A stretch of DNA of 18,174 nt from Ruminococcaceae bacterium UBA7101 (GCA_002493325.1 DKYL01000051.1:632-18805); one strand, 5' to 3'. Counted from the stretch's first letter, positions 7,389 through 14,709 are shown. The notes: generated from the letters alone by a model not told the origin. Numbers and translations are program-made.

Positions 7389-8501
7389 TTATTCGATATT
7401 TACAATCATCTTGCTGTCAAGAGTTGTAACACCGTATAAAATATCAAAGCTGCAGGTATCAATTTTATGAGTAGAATCATAATCAAATACCACCCTGACA
7501 GCAAGACCGTCTGCAGAAGCAACATATGAATTTTTGTTGCCCATAGGCAAATCAAGAGCACGGCACACAAGTGCAATACCGTTTCTGTGGAAGCCGACAG
7601 ATACAGGTGCTGTAATTACTTTTGCATCAACAGCATCAAGGTCAGCGTGAAGCGGCTGATTAATCTCTGCCTCTGCAATGGCGTTTGACGCACCTGTGTA
7701 ATCCTTGGTGATATGATATACATATCCGTCAACAATAAAGCAGTCACCGTTTTTGACAGTTGCCGTTGCAGTATTGAGTGCAGAAAGTGATACCTTGCTT
7801 TCTCCTGCTGTGCCTGATACCTTAAAGGATTTAGCAGTGCCTACCGCTTTATCAAGATAGCCGTATGGATACGGTGCGTTCTGGCTCATATAAGTATCCA
7901 TTGTATAAACCTTGCCAAGCTCTGCATCACGCAGTGCCTTTGAATCACCTGAATAGGATACCCTTGACATATTGTCATCCATTGCATATATAACCTTATG
8001 TGACGGATTTAAAACAAGACGTCTGTTCTGAATCGGAACACCTGCAAAATCAAGATAGCTTCCGATTTTAGCAATATCCTTAATCGGCTTAGCTGCAGTT
8101 TCCTCAGAAGCCGCAACCGTTCTTGATGCGTTCTGCACGGCTGTTGCAAGCACATCGGCATCCACTGCCTCAGCAATTGCCTGCATTGCAGGTGCAATTA
8201 CCTGTGATGAAAAGTCCTTAAGATCAAGCGACATTTCCTTTGATGTTACCTGAACGGTAATATCCCTTAATCTGTCCATTTTTACAGGTATACCGTCCTC
8301 TGTAATATCCTGTGGTGACACTGAACCTGTAAAGTTTTTAGCAACAAATTTAGCAGGCTTGCGCGCCGTAACTGTATCGCCCACCTTTACAAACTCATTT
8401 TCATAGTCACGGTGAACAAGATTAGCCATAACGAGATTATTTTTAAGCACCATTAACGCCTCGTTGGCAATTACGTCAGGTGTAAGAATTTTGTTTGGCA
8501 T
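7389..8501 (-). CDS. Major capsid protein, P22 coat protein family
   Basis: This protein of 370 residues (MPNKILTPDVIANEALMVLK) has a perfect AGGAGG before the ATG. The N-terminal block (HRDYENEFVKVGDTVTARKPAKF) and the following ITVQVTSKEMSLDLKDF and IAEAVDADVLA segments are the recognisable core of the P22 coat (gene 5) family, an HK97-fold capsid protein that assembles with a separate scaffold. A more variable middle domain near residues 215-285 (VSGTAGESKVSLSALNTATATVKNGDCFIVDGYVYHI) looks like an inserted beta domain. The C-terminal strand TCSFDILYGVTTLDSKMIV closes the fold. The scaffold gene lies directly upstream, as expected for this family. Confidence 0.92.
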   Translation of the reverse strand: MPNKILTPDVIANEALMVLKNNLVMANLVHRDYENEFVKVGDTVTARKPAKFVAKNFTGSVSPQDITEDGIPVKMDRLRDITVQVTSKEMSLDLKDFSSQVIAPAMQAIAEAVDADVLATAVQNASRTVAASEETAAKPIKDIAKIGSYLDFAGVPIQNRRLVLNPSHKVIYAMDDNMSRVSYSGDSKALRDAELGKVYTMDTYMSQNAPYPYGYLDKAVGTAKSFKVSGTAGESKVSLSALNTATATVKNGDCFIVDGYVYHITKDYTGASNAIAEAEINQPLHADLDAVDAKVITAPVSVGFHRNGIALVCRALDLPMGNKNSYVASADGLAVRVVFDYDSTHKIDTCSFDILYGVTTLDSKMIVNIE

Positions 8502-8516
8502 AAATATTTCCTCCTG

Positions 8517-9149
8517 TTATGCATTTTTCTTTCTCCACACTTCATATTCGTGGAAATTCTTTGGCGGCACGTCCACTGTATTATGCGCCCTCTCTGCGGG
8601 AGGAACACGGTCCCCCCTCAGCTTTTCAGCCGTTGCAGTTTCAACCGCCTTCTGAAATACCTGTTCAAATGCATTGATATTGGCATTTGAACTGTCGGCA
8701 TCTCTGCCTGTAAGAAACTCTGCAAACTCTGCAGTGTAGCCACGGCTGATAAGCTCTGAGGCAACTGCCGTTTTTAACTGCTCCTGCGCAAAAGCTTCCT
8801 TTTCTCTTGCAAATTCAGCCTTATCCTTGTCAAACTGATAACGAGCTCTTTCATCAGCCGACATTTTTTCAAGCCTCATTGCCTCACTTGCATCTTCCTT
8901 TGCCTGCTGCTCCCATTTCGCTTTTGCTGTTTCAAGAGCCTTACTGATTTTTCGGTCAAATTCCGACTGAAGTGATTTGTCTGAGGACAGCAATTCATCA
9001 AGAGTTTTCGCATTCTCACCCTCCTGCTGAGCACTGACCTCGCTGTTCTGTGCATCGGTATGAACCTTCTCCTGCACATACTCCTCTCTGTCTGCTGCAA
9101 AAAGCTGCAGATTAAGCGGGAGCATTTTGTTGTGAACTGTTTTATTCAC
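8517..9149 (-). CDS. Capsid scaffold protein, DUF4355-like
   Basis: This protein of 210 residues starts with GTG at 9149 behind AAGGAGG. Residues 9-18 are MLPLNLQLFA, the typical hydrophobic N-terminal tag of DUF4355 scaffold proteins; after it come highly charged coiled-coil helices (residues 50-130, many E, K, A and Q) and a short C-terminal basic tail (EYEVWRKKNA) that could contact the capsid lattice. Scaffold proteins guide procapsid assembly and leave before DNA packaging. The 92-base gap upstream holds a terminator-like hairpin and a second hairpin just before the ribosome binding site, which may set its level separately from the portal. Confidence 0.87.
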   Translation of the reverse strand: MNKTVHNKMLPLNLQLFAADREEYVQEKVHTDAQNSEVSAQQEGENAKTLDELLSSDKSLQSEFDRKISKALETAKAKWEQQAKEDASEAMRLEKMSADERARYQFDKDKAEFAREKEAFAQEQLKTAVASELISRGYTAEFAEFLTGRDADSSNANINAFEQVFQKAVETATAEKLRGDRVPPAERAHNTVDVPPKNFHEYEVWRKKNA

Positions 9150-9166
9150 ACGTTTACCTCCTTGCC

Positions 9167-9191
9167 CTTTGCGTTCAGAAAGCCCGCAAAG
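9167..9191 (-). repeat. Inverted repeat just upstream of scaffold ribosome binding site
   Basis: CTTTGCG and CGCAAAG form a perfect seven-base stem around an 11-base loop, ending about six bases before AAGGAGG of the scaffold gene. In the transcript it would form a hairpin next to the ribosome binding site and could stabilise the message or tune initiation. There is no T-tract, so it is not a terminator. Confidence 0.4.
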
Positions 9192-9206
9192 TTCATTTTT
9201 ATATAT

Positions 9207-9236
9207 GAAAAAAGCACCTTGTAAAACAAAGTGCTT
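9207..9236 (-). terminator. Rho-independent-terminator-like hairpin between portal and scaffold
   Basis: On the minus strand AAGCACtTTGT and ACAAgGTGCTT pair with one mismatch around a TTT loop and are followed by a run of six T residues. This is a good intrinsic terminator shape, seven bases after the portal stop codon. A weak promoter-like pair (TTGTTT, 17 bases, TATATA) overlaps it and could restart transcription for scaffold and capsid. Confidence 0.65.
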
Positions 9237-9242
9237 AAATCA

Positions 9243-10736
9243 TCAACATTTATCCTCTGCCTCGTCATTCGCAGTGTTATCAGCAGAAGAAGCCTTGTAC
9301 TGTTTCATATTTTCAGCTTTCTGCTGCTTCATATTTTCAAGAGCCTCGGCAGGGTCCCTGACAAACCACAGCAGTGACAGCAAGGTCTGATCATCAACAA
9401 GTCCCGAAGCTTTTAGCTGGCAGACCATATTCACGATTGACGGCTCATCAATAGGCATACAAATTGTAAACACAATATCAACATCATTAATATCAACTGG
9501 CGGCACACCTGATTTTGAAAGAAAATTATTATATAATTCCCATCGCTTTTTCAGACCCTTTTCCATAATTCTCATTTTATTTTTAACCAATATGTTCAGT
9601 GCAAGAAGCTTGAGCTTCAGTGCAACACCTGAGCTGTTGCCGCTGAAGTTTTCATCTGTCATATCAGGTGTTAAGGTCATTTTATGTATTTCACTGACAA
9701 GCGTATCATCCAGTATTTTCAGTGAAGCCTCATCAAATGTCTTTTGTATATATTCAAACCTTGCATCAGCAGGAAGTCCGTCTATAATCTCCTCTTTTTT
9801 CATATCCCTGAGTGCATCCTCAGAAAGAATAGCACCATACAAAGCAAGCAAAGCATTAACAAAATTCTTTTTATCTGTCAGCCTGTCTGAAAGAAGCTCA
9901 TTCCTTGCATCAATAAGATTTATTACCTGTTCAAAATCTCCCTGGCGTTCATCATTATTCTCATAACAGATTACAGGCACAGCACCAAATGAATGCTTCA
10001 CTGTTTTTCCCGCTGCCTCAAAAATAAAACTCTCCTTGCTGCAATCAGTGCTTTTATAATCTCTGCGTGCTTTTTTTGAATAAACCGATACATTGTAGTA
10101 TTTCACCTTGTCTATTCCCTCGCACTTTTCAAACCAGACTGCAAAAAGGTCGTTATGCTCAACTGTATTATCCTGAACAAGAATAATCTGATCAGGCGAA
10201 TATACCGCTGAATGCGGAACAGGCTTTTTGTCAGTGCTTGCGTAAATAAGCTCACAGCTTTCTCCGTATATCCCGATATTTTTGCCGTTTTTTTCATCTA
10301 TTTCAGCAATATTCTGCTGATGATAGCAGTCAATTATCGGTGATATATCTATCACCCTTTCACCAAGTCTTTGTGAAGCATCGTGTCTTGTCAGCTTGCC
10401 TGTTTCCTTATCAAGCTTTGCTTCCACGCTGCTGACCATAGAAAGGGCGGATGAATCTGTCTTTTTTCTTTTCCTGCCATTATTATCATACTTTATCGGC
10501 TCACTCAGATAATATCCCTGCGTAATGTCAACAATATATTTGGCATAATTTGCCTCTACCCTGACGCCGTCCTCATCACGCTTAGAAAGCTGAGGCTCTC
10601 CCTTATACCTGCTGTGAAGCCTTGCACACCTGTGCTCATACTGCTCAGCCTTATCAATAATGTACCTGAGTACAGCATCAGGTATTTCACATTTTTCATA
10701 ATCAGGGACTTCACTGCTGTTAATATATATAATCAA
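9243..10736 (-). CDS. Phage portal protein (SPP1 gp6-like)
   Basis: This protein of 497 residues starts with TTG at 10736, two bases after the terminase stop, with AGGAGG 7 bases upstream. The N-terminus has the family signature RLHSRYKGEP, then NYAKYIVDITQGYYLSEPIKY (the K-x-I-V-D-x-x-x-G-Y-x-x-x-x-P-x-x-Y pattern of SPP1 gp6-type portals). The middle (DEASLKILDDTLVSEIHKMTLTPDMTDENFSGNSSGVALKLKLLAL) fits the stem and tunnel region, where S-G-x-A-L-K is conserved. The C-terminal 40 residues are acidic and Q/K rich. It forms the dodecameric vertex through which terminase loads DNA. No MuF-type minor head gene follows it, unlike SPP1. Confidence 0.92.
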   Translation of the reverse strand: MIIYINSSEVPDYEKCEIPDAVLRYIIDKAEQYEHRCARLHSRYKGEPQLSKRDEDGVRVEANYAKYIVDITQGYYLSEPIKYDNNGRKRKKTDSSALSMVSSVEAKLDKETGKLTRHDASQRLGERVIDISPIIDCYHQQNIAEIDEKNGKNIGIYGESCELIYASTDKKPVPHSAVYSPDQIILVQDNTVEHNDLFAVWFEKCEGIDKVKYYNVSVYSKKARRDYKSTDCSKESFIFEAAGKTVKHSFGAVPVICYENNDERQGDFEQVINLIDARNELLSDRLTDKKNFVNALLALYGAILSEDALRDMKKEEIIDGLPADARFEYIQKTFDEASLKILDDTLVSEIHKMTLTPDMTDENFSGNSSGVALKLKLLALNILVKNKMRIMEKGLKKRWELYNNFLSKSGVPPVDINDVDIVFTICMPIDEPSIVNMVCQLKASGLVDDQTLLSLLWFVRDPAEALENMKQQKAENMKQYKASSADNTANDEAEDKC

Positions 10737-10737
10737 A

Positions 10738-11994
10738 TTATCTCCTCCTTACACTTGTACCTATGGTTCTGCCCATAACAGTGCTTACAAAATATCTTAT
10801 TGCATCCATAGCATGGTCATCCTCCTTAACAGGCTTATCCTCTCCATGCTCTGCTGCCTTATCATCCCAATGATATGCACCAAATTCAGCGATTGTATGG
10901 GTGCAGTCTTTGGTAAACATCAGCTCACCTGTCTGAATCAGCATAGCTGTCCGTCTTATACCGTCAAGAACTGCATTGTCTGCCTTAATCACCTTAACAC
11001 CCTTTTTCATAAGCTCTGTTATAAAGGATGCTGCCGATGGGTCAACAATCACACACTGATATGGTGTGCTGCCTATAAAATCAATTAAATCCTGTGCATA
11101 TTCAGCATCCGTCTTTTGCAAATGGGTTTTTCTGCTGTTATAATAATATTCCTTAACACACAGCCATTTATTATGATGTTTGCGCCACATAAGAAAAACA
11201 GTCGGATTAAGCGTTCCGTAGTCGCAGGAAACATATGCACTTCCGAACAGCTCATTCTCTCCTGGCACAGCAATAATGTTTTTATCTGAAAACATATCAT
11301 AAATCAAGCCTTCTGCCACCTTCCATTCACCAAGAATAAAACGGGCATAAAAAGCGCCCGCATACATTGATTTGTAACGGGCTTTTGTTTCCTCTGTCAA
11401 GGAAAGATTATCCTCCATTGTAAAGTGAAGGTATATGATATTTTTTTCTTTTCGCTGTTTTTCATTAATCCACTTTTCATAAAACCAGTGACGGGGATTT
11501 TCAGGGTTACAGTTAAACCAGAATTTTGAGCCTGCCACCGAGCATCTTGCTGTTGCCTGCAAAACAAAGGATTCCGGCATCAGTGCAGCTTCATCAAAAA
11601 AAGCGCCTGCCAGCGTCATTCCCTGAATCAGATCCTGCGAGCTTTCATCCTTGCCGCCAAAAACATAAAAATAATTTACAGTTTGATTTCTGCTTATGGT
11701 CAGAACATTATCAGAACGCCTGTAACTAACCTCATATCCCCTTGCCTCAAGCATAGGCAGAAGAAACGAAAGCACGTTGCGCCTGAAGGAGCTGATTGTT
11801 TTTCCGCACATTGCAAAATTCATACCGTCAAAGCTCTTCATTGCCCAGAATACATAGGACAGGCTCATCGCAACCGTTTTTCCGCTTCGTATTGCTCCGT
11901 CAGCAATGATTCCGTTTTTATCCTTTACAGGAGAATTGTCACACCACCAGGTCAGCAGCTTTAACTGCTGAACACTGAAAGGTGCAAATTTCAT
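10738..11994 (-). CDS. terL: Phage terminase large subunit
   Basis: The DNA-packaging motor and headful or cos nuclease. From ATG 11994 (ATGA overlap with the small-subunit stop; a TTG nine bases earlier is possible) it has 418 residues. The N-terminal ATPase shows Walker A GAIRSGKT at 33-40, Walker B AFFDEA at 131-136 with the catalytic E, and a coupling motif NCNPE at 161-165. The C-terminal RNase H-like nuclease has acidic residues in VSCDYGTLNP (D258), CVIVDPSAA (D318) and DDHAMDAIRY (D392/D393). All catalytic positions are intact. The length matches PBSX/phage_term_2-type enzymes. It acts with the small subunit immediately upstream and the portal downstream. Confidence 0.94.
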   Translation of the reverse strand: MKFAPFSVQQLKLLTWWCDNSPVKDKNGIIADGAIRSGKTVAMSLSYVFWAMKSFDGMNFAMCGKTISSFRRNVLSFLLPMLEARGYEVSYRRSDNVLTISRNQTVNYFYVFGGKDESSQDLIQGMTLAGAFFDEAALMPESFVLQATARCSVAGSKFWFNCNPENPRHWFYEKWINEKQRKEKNIIYLHFTMEDNLSLTEETKARYKSMYAGAFYARFILGEWKVAEGLIYDMFSDKNIIAVPGENELFGSAYVSCDYGTLNPTVFLMWRKHHNKWLCVKEYYYNSRKTHLQKTDAEYAQDLIDFIGSTPYQCVIVDPSAASFITELMKKGVKVIKADNAVLDGIRRTAMLIQTGELMFTKDCTHTIAEFGAYHWDDKAAEHGEDKPVKEDDHAMDAIRYFVSTVMGRTIGTSVRRR

Positions 11995-12446
11995 TCCTTC
12001 CAATTCACCTCACCCGCCTTTGCCTCAAGTGCTTCCATAAATCCATCATCTTTGATGTTAGGATTATTCATTTCTTTACCATCACTCCATTCATCGGGCT
12101 TTCTGTTCTTAAGCCAGAAAATCTGTGCCTTTATATCAGGAACAACCTGTTTAACAATTGTTTCGGTTTTTGTTCCGCTATCACTCACAACAGTCTTTTC
12201 TTCTGTATAGGTATACCCTAATGCTCTTTTAAGCAAAGCATTCTCAACCTCAAAATCCACAGCTTCTTTATTCTTTTTGAGAGTATCAGAAATGTTCGGA
12301 TATCTCTTTTTCCACACTGTCAGCGTTTCACGTCTTATTCCTATATTATGTGCAATCTGTTCATCAGTAAGACCATCTCTCACCCAGGCACCGATAAGGA
12401 GCAATCCTTCATCAGTAAGCCAATATTCAACTTTACTCTTTGCCAT
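11991..12446 (-). CDS. terS: Phage terminase small subunit
   Basis: This protein of 151 residues starts MAKSKVEYWLTDEGLLLIG at ATG 12446, with AAAGGAG 8 bases upstream; the longer reading from 12467 lies in the terminator region and lacks a site. Residues 25-50 (DEQIAHNIGIRRETLTVWKKRYP) form a helix-turn-helix for recognising the packaging site. A central helical oligomerisation part (VDFEVENALLKRALGY) follows, and a C-terminal DIKAQIFWLKNRKPDEW segment is typical of small terminases of Gram-positive phages. It recruits phage DNA to the large subunit. It is the first gene of the late operon and lies directly behind a terminator-like leader hairpin. Confidence 0.9.
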   Translation of the reverse strand: MAKSKVEYWLTDEGLLLIGAWVRDGLTDEQIAHNIGIRRETLTVWKKRYPNISDTLKKNKEAVDFEVENALLKRALGYTYTEEKTVVSDSGTKTETIVKQVVPDIKAQIFWLKNRKPDEWSDGKEMNNPNIKDDGFMEALEAKAGEVNWKE

Positions 12447-12465
12447 TGAAATTACTCCTTTATGC

Positions 12466-12499
12466 AAAATAAAAAGCAGTAACTATGAAAAGCTACTGC
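12466..12499 (-). terminator. Intrinsic terminator or attenuator in the leader of the late operon
   Basis: On the minus strand GCAGTAGC and GTTACTGC form an eight-base stem (one G-T pair) around an eight-base loop, followed by TTTTTATTTT. The T-tract ends about 20 bases before the terS start, leaving no room for a promoter between hairpin and gene. Transcripts from upstream must therefore read through it, so it either limits basal expression or is a control point. Confidence 0.75.
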
Positions 12500-12522
12500 C
12501 TGTGCGAGTTACAATTTTCGCA

Positions 12523-12556
12523 ATTATATATTACCACATCTAAAAGCTGTAATCAA
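12523..12556 (-). promoter_or_regulatory. Candidate late promoter upstream of terS
   Basis: The minus strand has a perfect TATAAT at 12528-12523 but no good -35 at 17 bases from it; alternatively TTGATT (12556-12551), 17 bases, TAATAT. A good -10 with a weak -35 is what an activator-dependent late promoter would show, and a sigma-region-4-like regulator is encoded just upstream. Confidence 0.4.
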
Positions 12557-12577
12557 TAGGAATATTGTCCTAAAAGG

Positions 12578-12967
12578 TCACACAGCGTCACATCTTTCAT
12601 TAAGAAACTTTGTTAATATGTTTTTTAAATACTTAGGTGAATAATTCAGCGCTCTGCCCATTTCAGCATAGGTTTCCTTTTCAATAAAACGCCTTTTCGC
12701 TACTGCCTTAATCAATTCATCCTTTATACCGTAAATAAAATCATCAAGCTCTTTCTTTTCAGCAACGAGTCTTTTATATTCCGCTTTTATGTATGGGTCA
12801 ACATTCATCCTCTGAATTGCCGAATTGGCAGTACTGTCGGAAATTCTGCTGCTTTGAACATTAGGCTTTGTGGTATCAACACCCAATATCGGCAGAGCGT
12901 ATTTCCTCTTATATAATTCAATTTCAGTCTCAATAATTTTATACATTTGTAGTCTTTCTACTGTCAA
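12578..12967 (-). CDS. ArpU/sigma-region-4-like phage late transcription regulator
   Basis: This protein of 129 residues starts with TTG at 12967, with GGAG nine bases upstream (an ATG at codon 8 has no convincing site). The N-terminal helix is followed by a low-complexity S/T segment (QSSRISDSTANSAIQR) and a helical C-terminal half ending in KRRFIEKETYAEMGRALNYSPKYLKNILTKF, a helix-turn-helix of sigma region 4 type. This layout is usual for ArpU/RinA-like regulators placed between early genes and the small terminase gene, where they activate the late promoter. Its gene ends about 20 bases before the candidate late promoter, which supports that role. The exact family name is uncertain. Confidence 0.7.
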   Translation of the reverse strand: MTVERLQMYKIIETEIELYKRKYALPILGVDTTKPNVQSSRISDSTANSAIQRMNVDPYIKAEYKRLVAEKKELDDFIYGIKDELIKAVAKRRFIEKETYAEMGRALNYSPKYLKNILTKFLNERCDAV

Positions 12968-13043
12968 AACTTTTATCTCCTTTCCTTACCTATTCTTAAA
13001 CCACAGATTACTGTCACAGCTTTATGCTCTCTATATTTTCATC

Positions 13044-13691
13044 TTACACCCCTTCATCTTCTTTACTCCATTTCAGAATTGTTGCAAAATGGTTTTTGAT
13101 ATTTGCGTTTTTTGAAATAATAAAATCAGCTAATTTGGAAATGTAATATTCAAAGGTTTCAACAGTACCAAGCTCATTGAGCAGAATATCCTCCTGTACA
13201 ACAGACAGCATAACTACCTTTCTGCCGGAATAGGAATTAACCGGTCTGATTATAAAGTCCTCATTGTCATAAGCATCCCAATCCATATCAGGATAAAGCT
13301 CTTTGAGCTGCTTGCGGCAGTCACTGCTGACACCTTCTTCAACTTCTATATATTCTTTATTATTCTTTTTTTCTTTATTTTCTTCATTTGTTGTTAGCTT
13401 GCCTGTTTGTTGTTTGTTAGCCGTTTGTTGTTTGTTTGTTGAATTGCCTGTTGAAGTCAGCTTTTTTAACGCAGTTCGTGTATTTTGCACGGTCAATCCT
13501 GTTTGTTGGCTCAATTCCTCAATAGAGGTAACAAACGAACCTCTTTGTATTGTTATGCCACACCAGTCTGCCTGCTGATAATTTGCCATAAGAAGACAAT
13601 GAAGGAACAACACTTTAACAGAAATATCTCTGTACCACCCCCAACGAATCATCTGCCGGTATAGCTTTACATATCCGTTTAAATCAGCCAC
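13044..13691 (-). CDS. DnaD-like phage replisome organiser
   Basis: This protein of 215 residues starts with GTG at 13691 behind GGGGTG. The N-terminus GYVKLYRQMIRWGWYRDISVKVLFLHCLLMANYQ and the following RGSFVTSIEELSQQTGLTVQNTRTALKKL form the winged helix of phage DnaD-type replication proteins. A disordered N/K/Q/T linker (about residues 82-112) contains an NKQQTA/NKQQTG repeat. The C-terminus, with IKNHFATILKWSKED, has the Y/F-x-x-I-x-x-W element of DnaD/DnaB-type domains that bind single-stranded DNA and load helicase. No helicase loader or helicase is encoded beside it, so it probably uses host DnaC/DnaI and helicase. The linker repeats are also DNA repeats and may be part of the origin. 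Confidence 0.8.
   Translation of the reverse strand: MADLNGYVKLYRQMIRWGWYRDISVKVLFLHCLLMANYQQADWCGITIQRGSFVTSIEELSQQTGLTVQNTRTALKKLTSTGNSTNKQQTANKQQTGKLTTNEENKEKKNNKEYIEVEEGVSSDCRKQLKELYPDMDWDAYDNEDFIIRPVNSYSGRKVVMLSVVQEDILLNELGTVETFEYYISKLADFIISKNANIKNHFATILKWSKEDEGV
13405..13436. repeat. Direct repeat of a 14-mer, 18-base period, in the replication gene
   Basis: GTTTGTTGTTTGTT occurs at 13405-13418 and exactly again at 13423-13436. It codes for the NKQQTA/NKQQTG linker repeat. Further TTTGTT copies lie on both sides. Such repeats inside a phage replisome-organiser gene are candidate initiator-binding sites, but a simple protein linker repeat explains them as well. Confidence 0.5.
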
Positions 13692-13701
13692 TTTATCACC
13701 C

Positions 13702-14037
13702 CTATAAATTCAAGCCATATATATTTTCATACCATTCCACATAATCGTGTTCATCATCAAAGCAGAAGGCTTTTAAAAGCCTGTCCTTTTCCTCCTGTTC
13801 AAGCTCATTAAAATACCCTTTGCAAATATAAATGAGCATTTCCGTGCAGTCACTTAATGTTGCACCTGTAACCCATTCGACATAAAACTCTTCATCATTT
13901 GCCCTGTCATCCAGATATTCAAGACCAAATTGAAAATCCCAAACATTCTTTGCTCTTTCAAGCTTTGTTTCAAAAGACATCTCTTCATTTTCGTCATAAA
14001 TTGTATAGTCCATCTCTTTAATATATGTATGCAGCAT
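13702..14037 (-). CDS. Strongly acidic early phage protein, function unknown
   Basis: This 111-residue protein starts at ATG 14037 behind AGAGGAG. I do not recognise a family. It has 29 acidic residues against nine Lys/Arg, a net charge near -20, spread over the whole chain, with several aromatic positions (NVWDFQFGLEYLDD, DDEHDYVEWYENIYG). It is probably soluble and mostly helical, with no membrane segment. It lies in the early operon between a small membrane protein and the DnaD-like gene, ten bases from the latter. Small acidic early proteins are sometimes DNA mimics or inhibitors of host enzymes, but nothing here shows that. Confidence 0.7.
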   Translation of the reverse strand: MLHTYIKEMDYTIYDENEEMSFETKLERAKNVWDFQFGLEYLDDRANDEEFYVEWVTGATLSDCTEMLIYICKGYFNELEQEEKDRLLKAFCFDDEHDYVEWYENIYGLNL

Positions 14038-14067
14038 TATTCTCCTCTCGTTTTGATAAAATGCTCA

Positions 14068-14106
14068 CGATAAGATAAACTCATTTTGTAGGTTGTTATC
14101 TTATCG
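14068..14106. repeat. Perfect 11-base inverted repeat between early genes
   Basis: CGATAAGATAA at 14068-14078 and TTATCTTATCG at 14096-14106 are exact reverse complements with 17 bases between them, in the 92-base gap between two early genes. No T-tract follows on the minus strand, so it is not a standard terminator. The right arm runs into a second palindrome, TTATCGATAA (14101-14110). Confidence 0.6.
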
Positions 14107-14129
14107 ATAACTTTTGCCGGTTGCCTTTT

Positions 14130-14330
14130 TTATTTTATAACACCTGCAGCAACAAGCTCGTTATATGCGTCTGACACCATTGCTGTTGCCGCAAGCTTGT
14201 CCGCATCATTCCTGTGGCGGTACAGATACGCTTCTGCTCTCTCTTGCTCCCTGTATTCATATCTGAAAGCTGTGTAGCCCATAAGCATTACTGCAAACAG
14301 AATACTCATTATGATTGCCGTTGATATCAC
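14130..14330 (-). CDS. Small single-pass membrane protein of the early operon
   Basis: A protein of 66 residues starting with GTG at 14330 (AAGGAG nine bases upstream). Residues 3-22 (STAIIMSILFAVMLMGYTAF) form one transmembrane helix, and the rest is a charged amphipathic helix (RYEYREQERAEAYLYRHRND) with a short end. There is no signal-peptidase site, so it should stay anchored with the charged part most likely in the cytoplasm. It is the second early gene after the Cro-like protein. Superinfection exclusion or holin-like roles are conceivable from size, but I recognise no family, and the location far from the lysis genes speaks against a holin. Confidence 0.6.
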   Translation of the reverse strand: MISTAIIMSILFAVMLMGYTAFRYEYREQERAEAYLYRHRNDADKLAATAMVSDAYNELVAAGVIK

Positions 14331-14416
14331 GCTTCCCCACTCCTTATCATAATATTATTCTGAGTACTTGTTTTAACACCAATAAGCCCTGATAAAAAAG
14401 TACAATGTTATTGAAC

Positions 14417-14626
14417 TTATTTGACAAAAAAATAATATACTATATTTTTTGGATTAATAGAAAGCAGCTCCACTGCTTTATCTATTTCAGGCTGCTTAAA
14501 TGAAACCTTATTATTTAATTTCAAGGACAAGCTTCGCTCCGATAAACCCATAGCCATTGCAAAAGCACCTTTTGTTTTGTATTTTTCAATAATTAAACCA
14601 TTTAATTTATCATAGTTATAAGCCAT
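14417..14626 (-). CDS. Cro-like HTH protein, DUF739 family
   Basis: A protein of 69 residues (MAYNYDKLNGLIIEKYKTKG) with GGGAGGTG before the ATG. The part AFAMAMGLSERSLSLKLNNKVSFKQPEIDKAVELL is the helix-turn-helix of the DUF739 family, small Cro-type regulators of Gram-positive phages. It is divergent from the repressor and is the first gene of the leftward early operon. Its promoter has a perfect TTGACA, 17 bases, TAAAAT, with a large operator palindrome over the start site. It should repress the lysogenic promoter and, at high level, the early promoter. Confidence 0.88.
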   Translation of the reverse strand: MAYNYDKLNGLIIEKYKTKGAFAMAMGLSERSLSLKLNNKVSFKQPEIDKAVELLSINPKNIVYYFFVK

Positions 14627-14644
14627 TCTGTATCACCTCCCCGC

Positions 14645-14673
14645 AAAAATGTTCAAGTTCTTTGAACATTTTT
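14645..14673. promoter_or_regulatory. Operator O1 (perfect 12-base palindrome arms)
   Basis: AAAAATGTTCAA and TTGAACATTTTT are exact reverse complements around GTTCT. The core TTCAA-N5-TTGAA recurs at O2. O1 lies directly after the -10 of the leftward early promoter, over the start point, so a repressor bound here would block the cro operon. Confidence 0.8.
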
Positions 14674-14702
14674 ATTTTATCATACTCTTATTTCGTTGTC
14701 AA
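14674..14702 (-). promoter_or_regulatory. Leftward early promoter (cro operon)
   Basis: On the minus strand TTGACA (14702-14697), 17 bases, then TAAAAT (14679-14674), with TG one base before the -10. This is close to the sigma-A consensus and is the strongest promoter I can see in the window. It is flanked by O1 downstream and O2 upstream. Confidence 0.85.
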
Positions 14703-14709
14703 TAATAAA

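Noticed and set aside
13395..13450. Repeats as a CRISPR array
   Set aside because: The units are 14-18 bases, lie inside a coding region and have no spacer structure.
14130..14330. Holin for the small membrane protein
   Set aside because: It is in the early operon, far from any lysis gene, and has a single N-terminal helix without other holin hallmarks.
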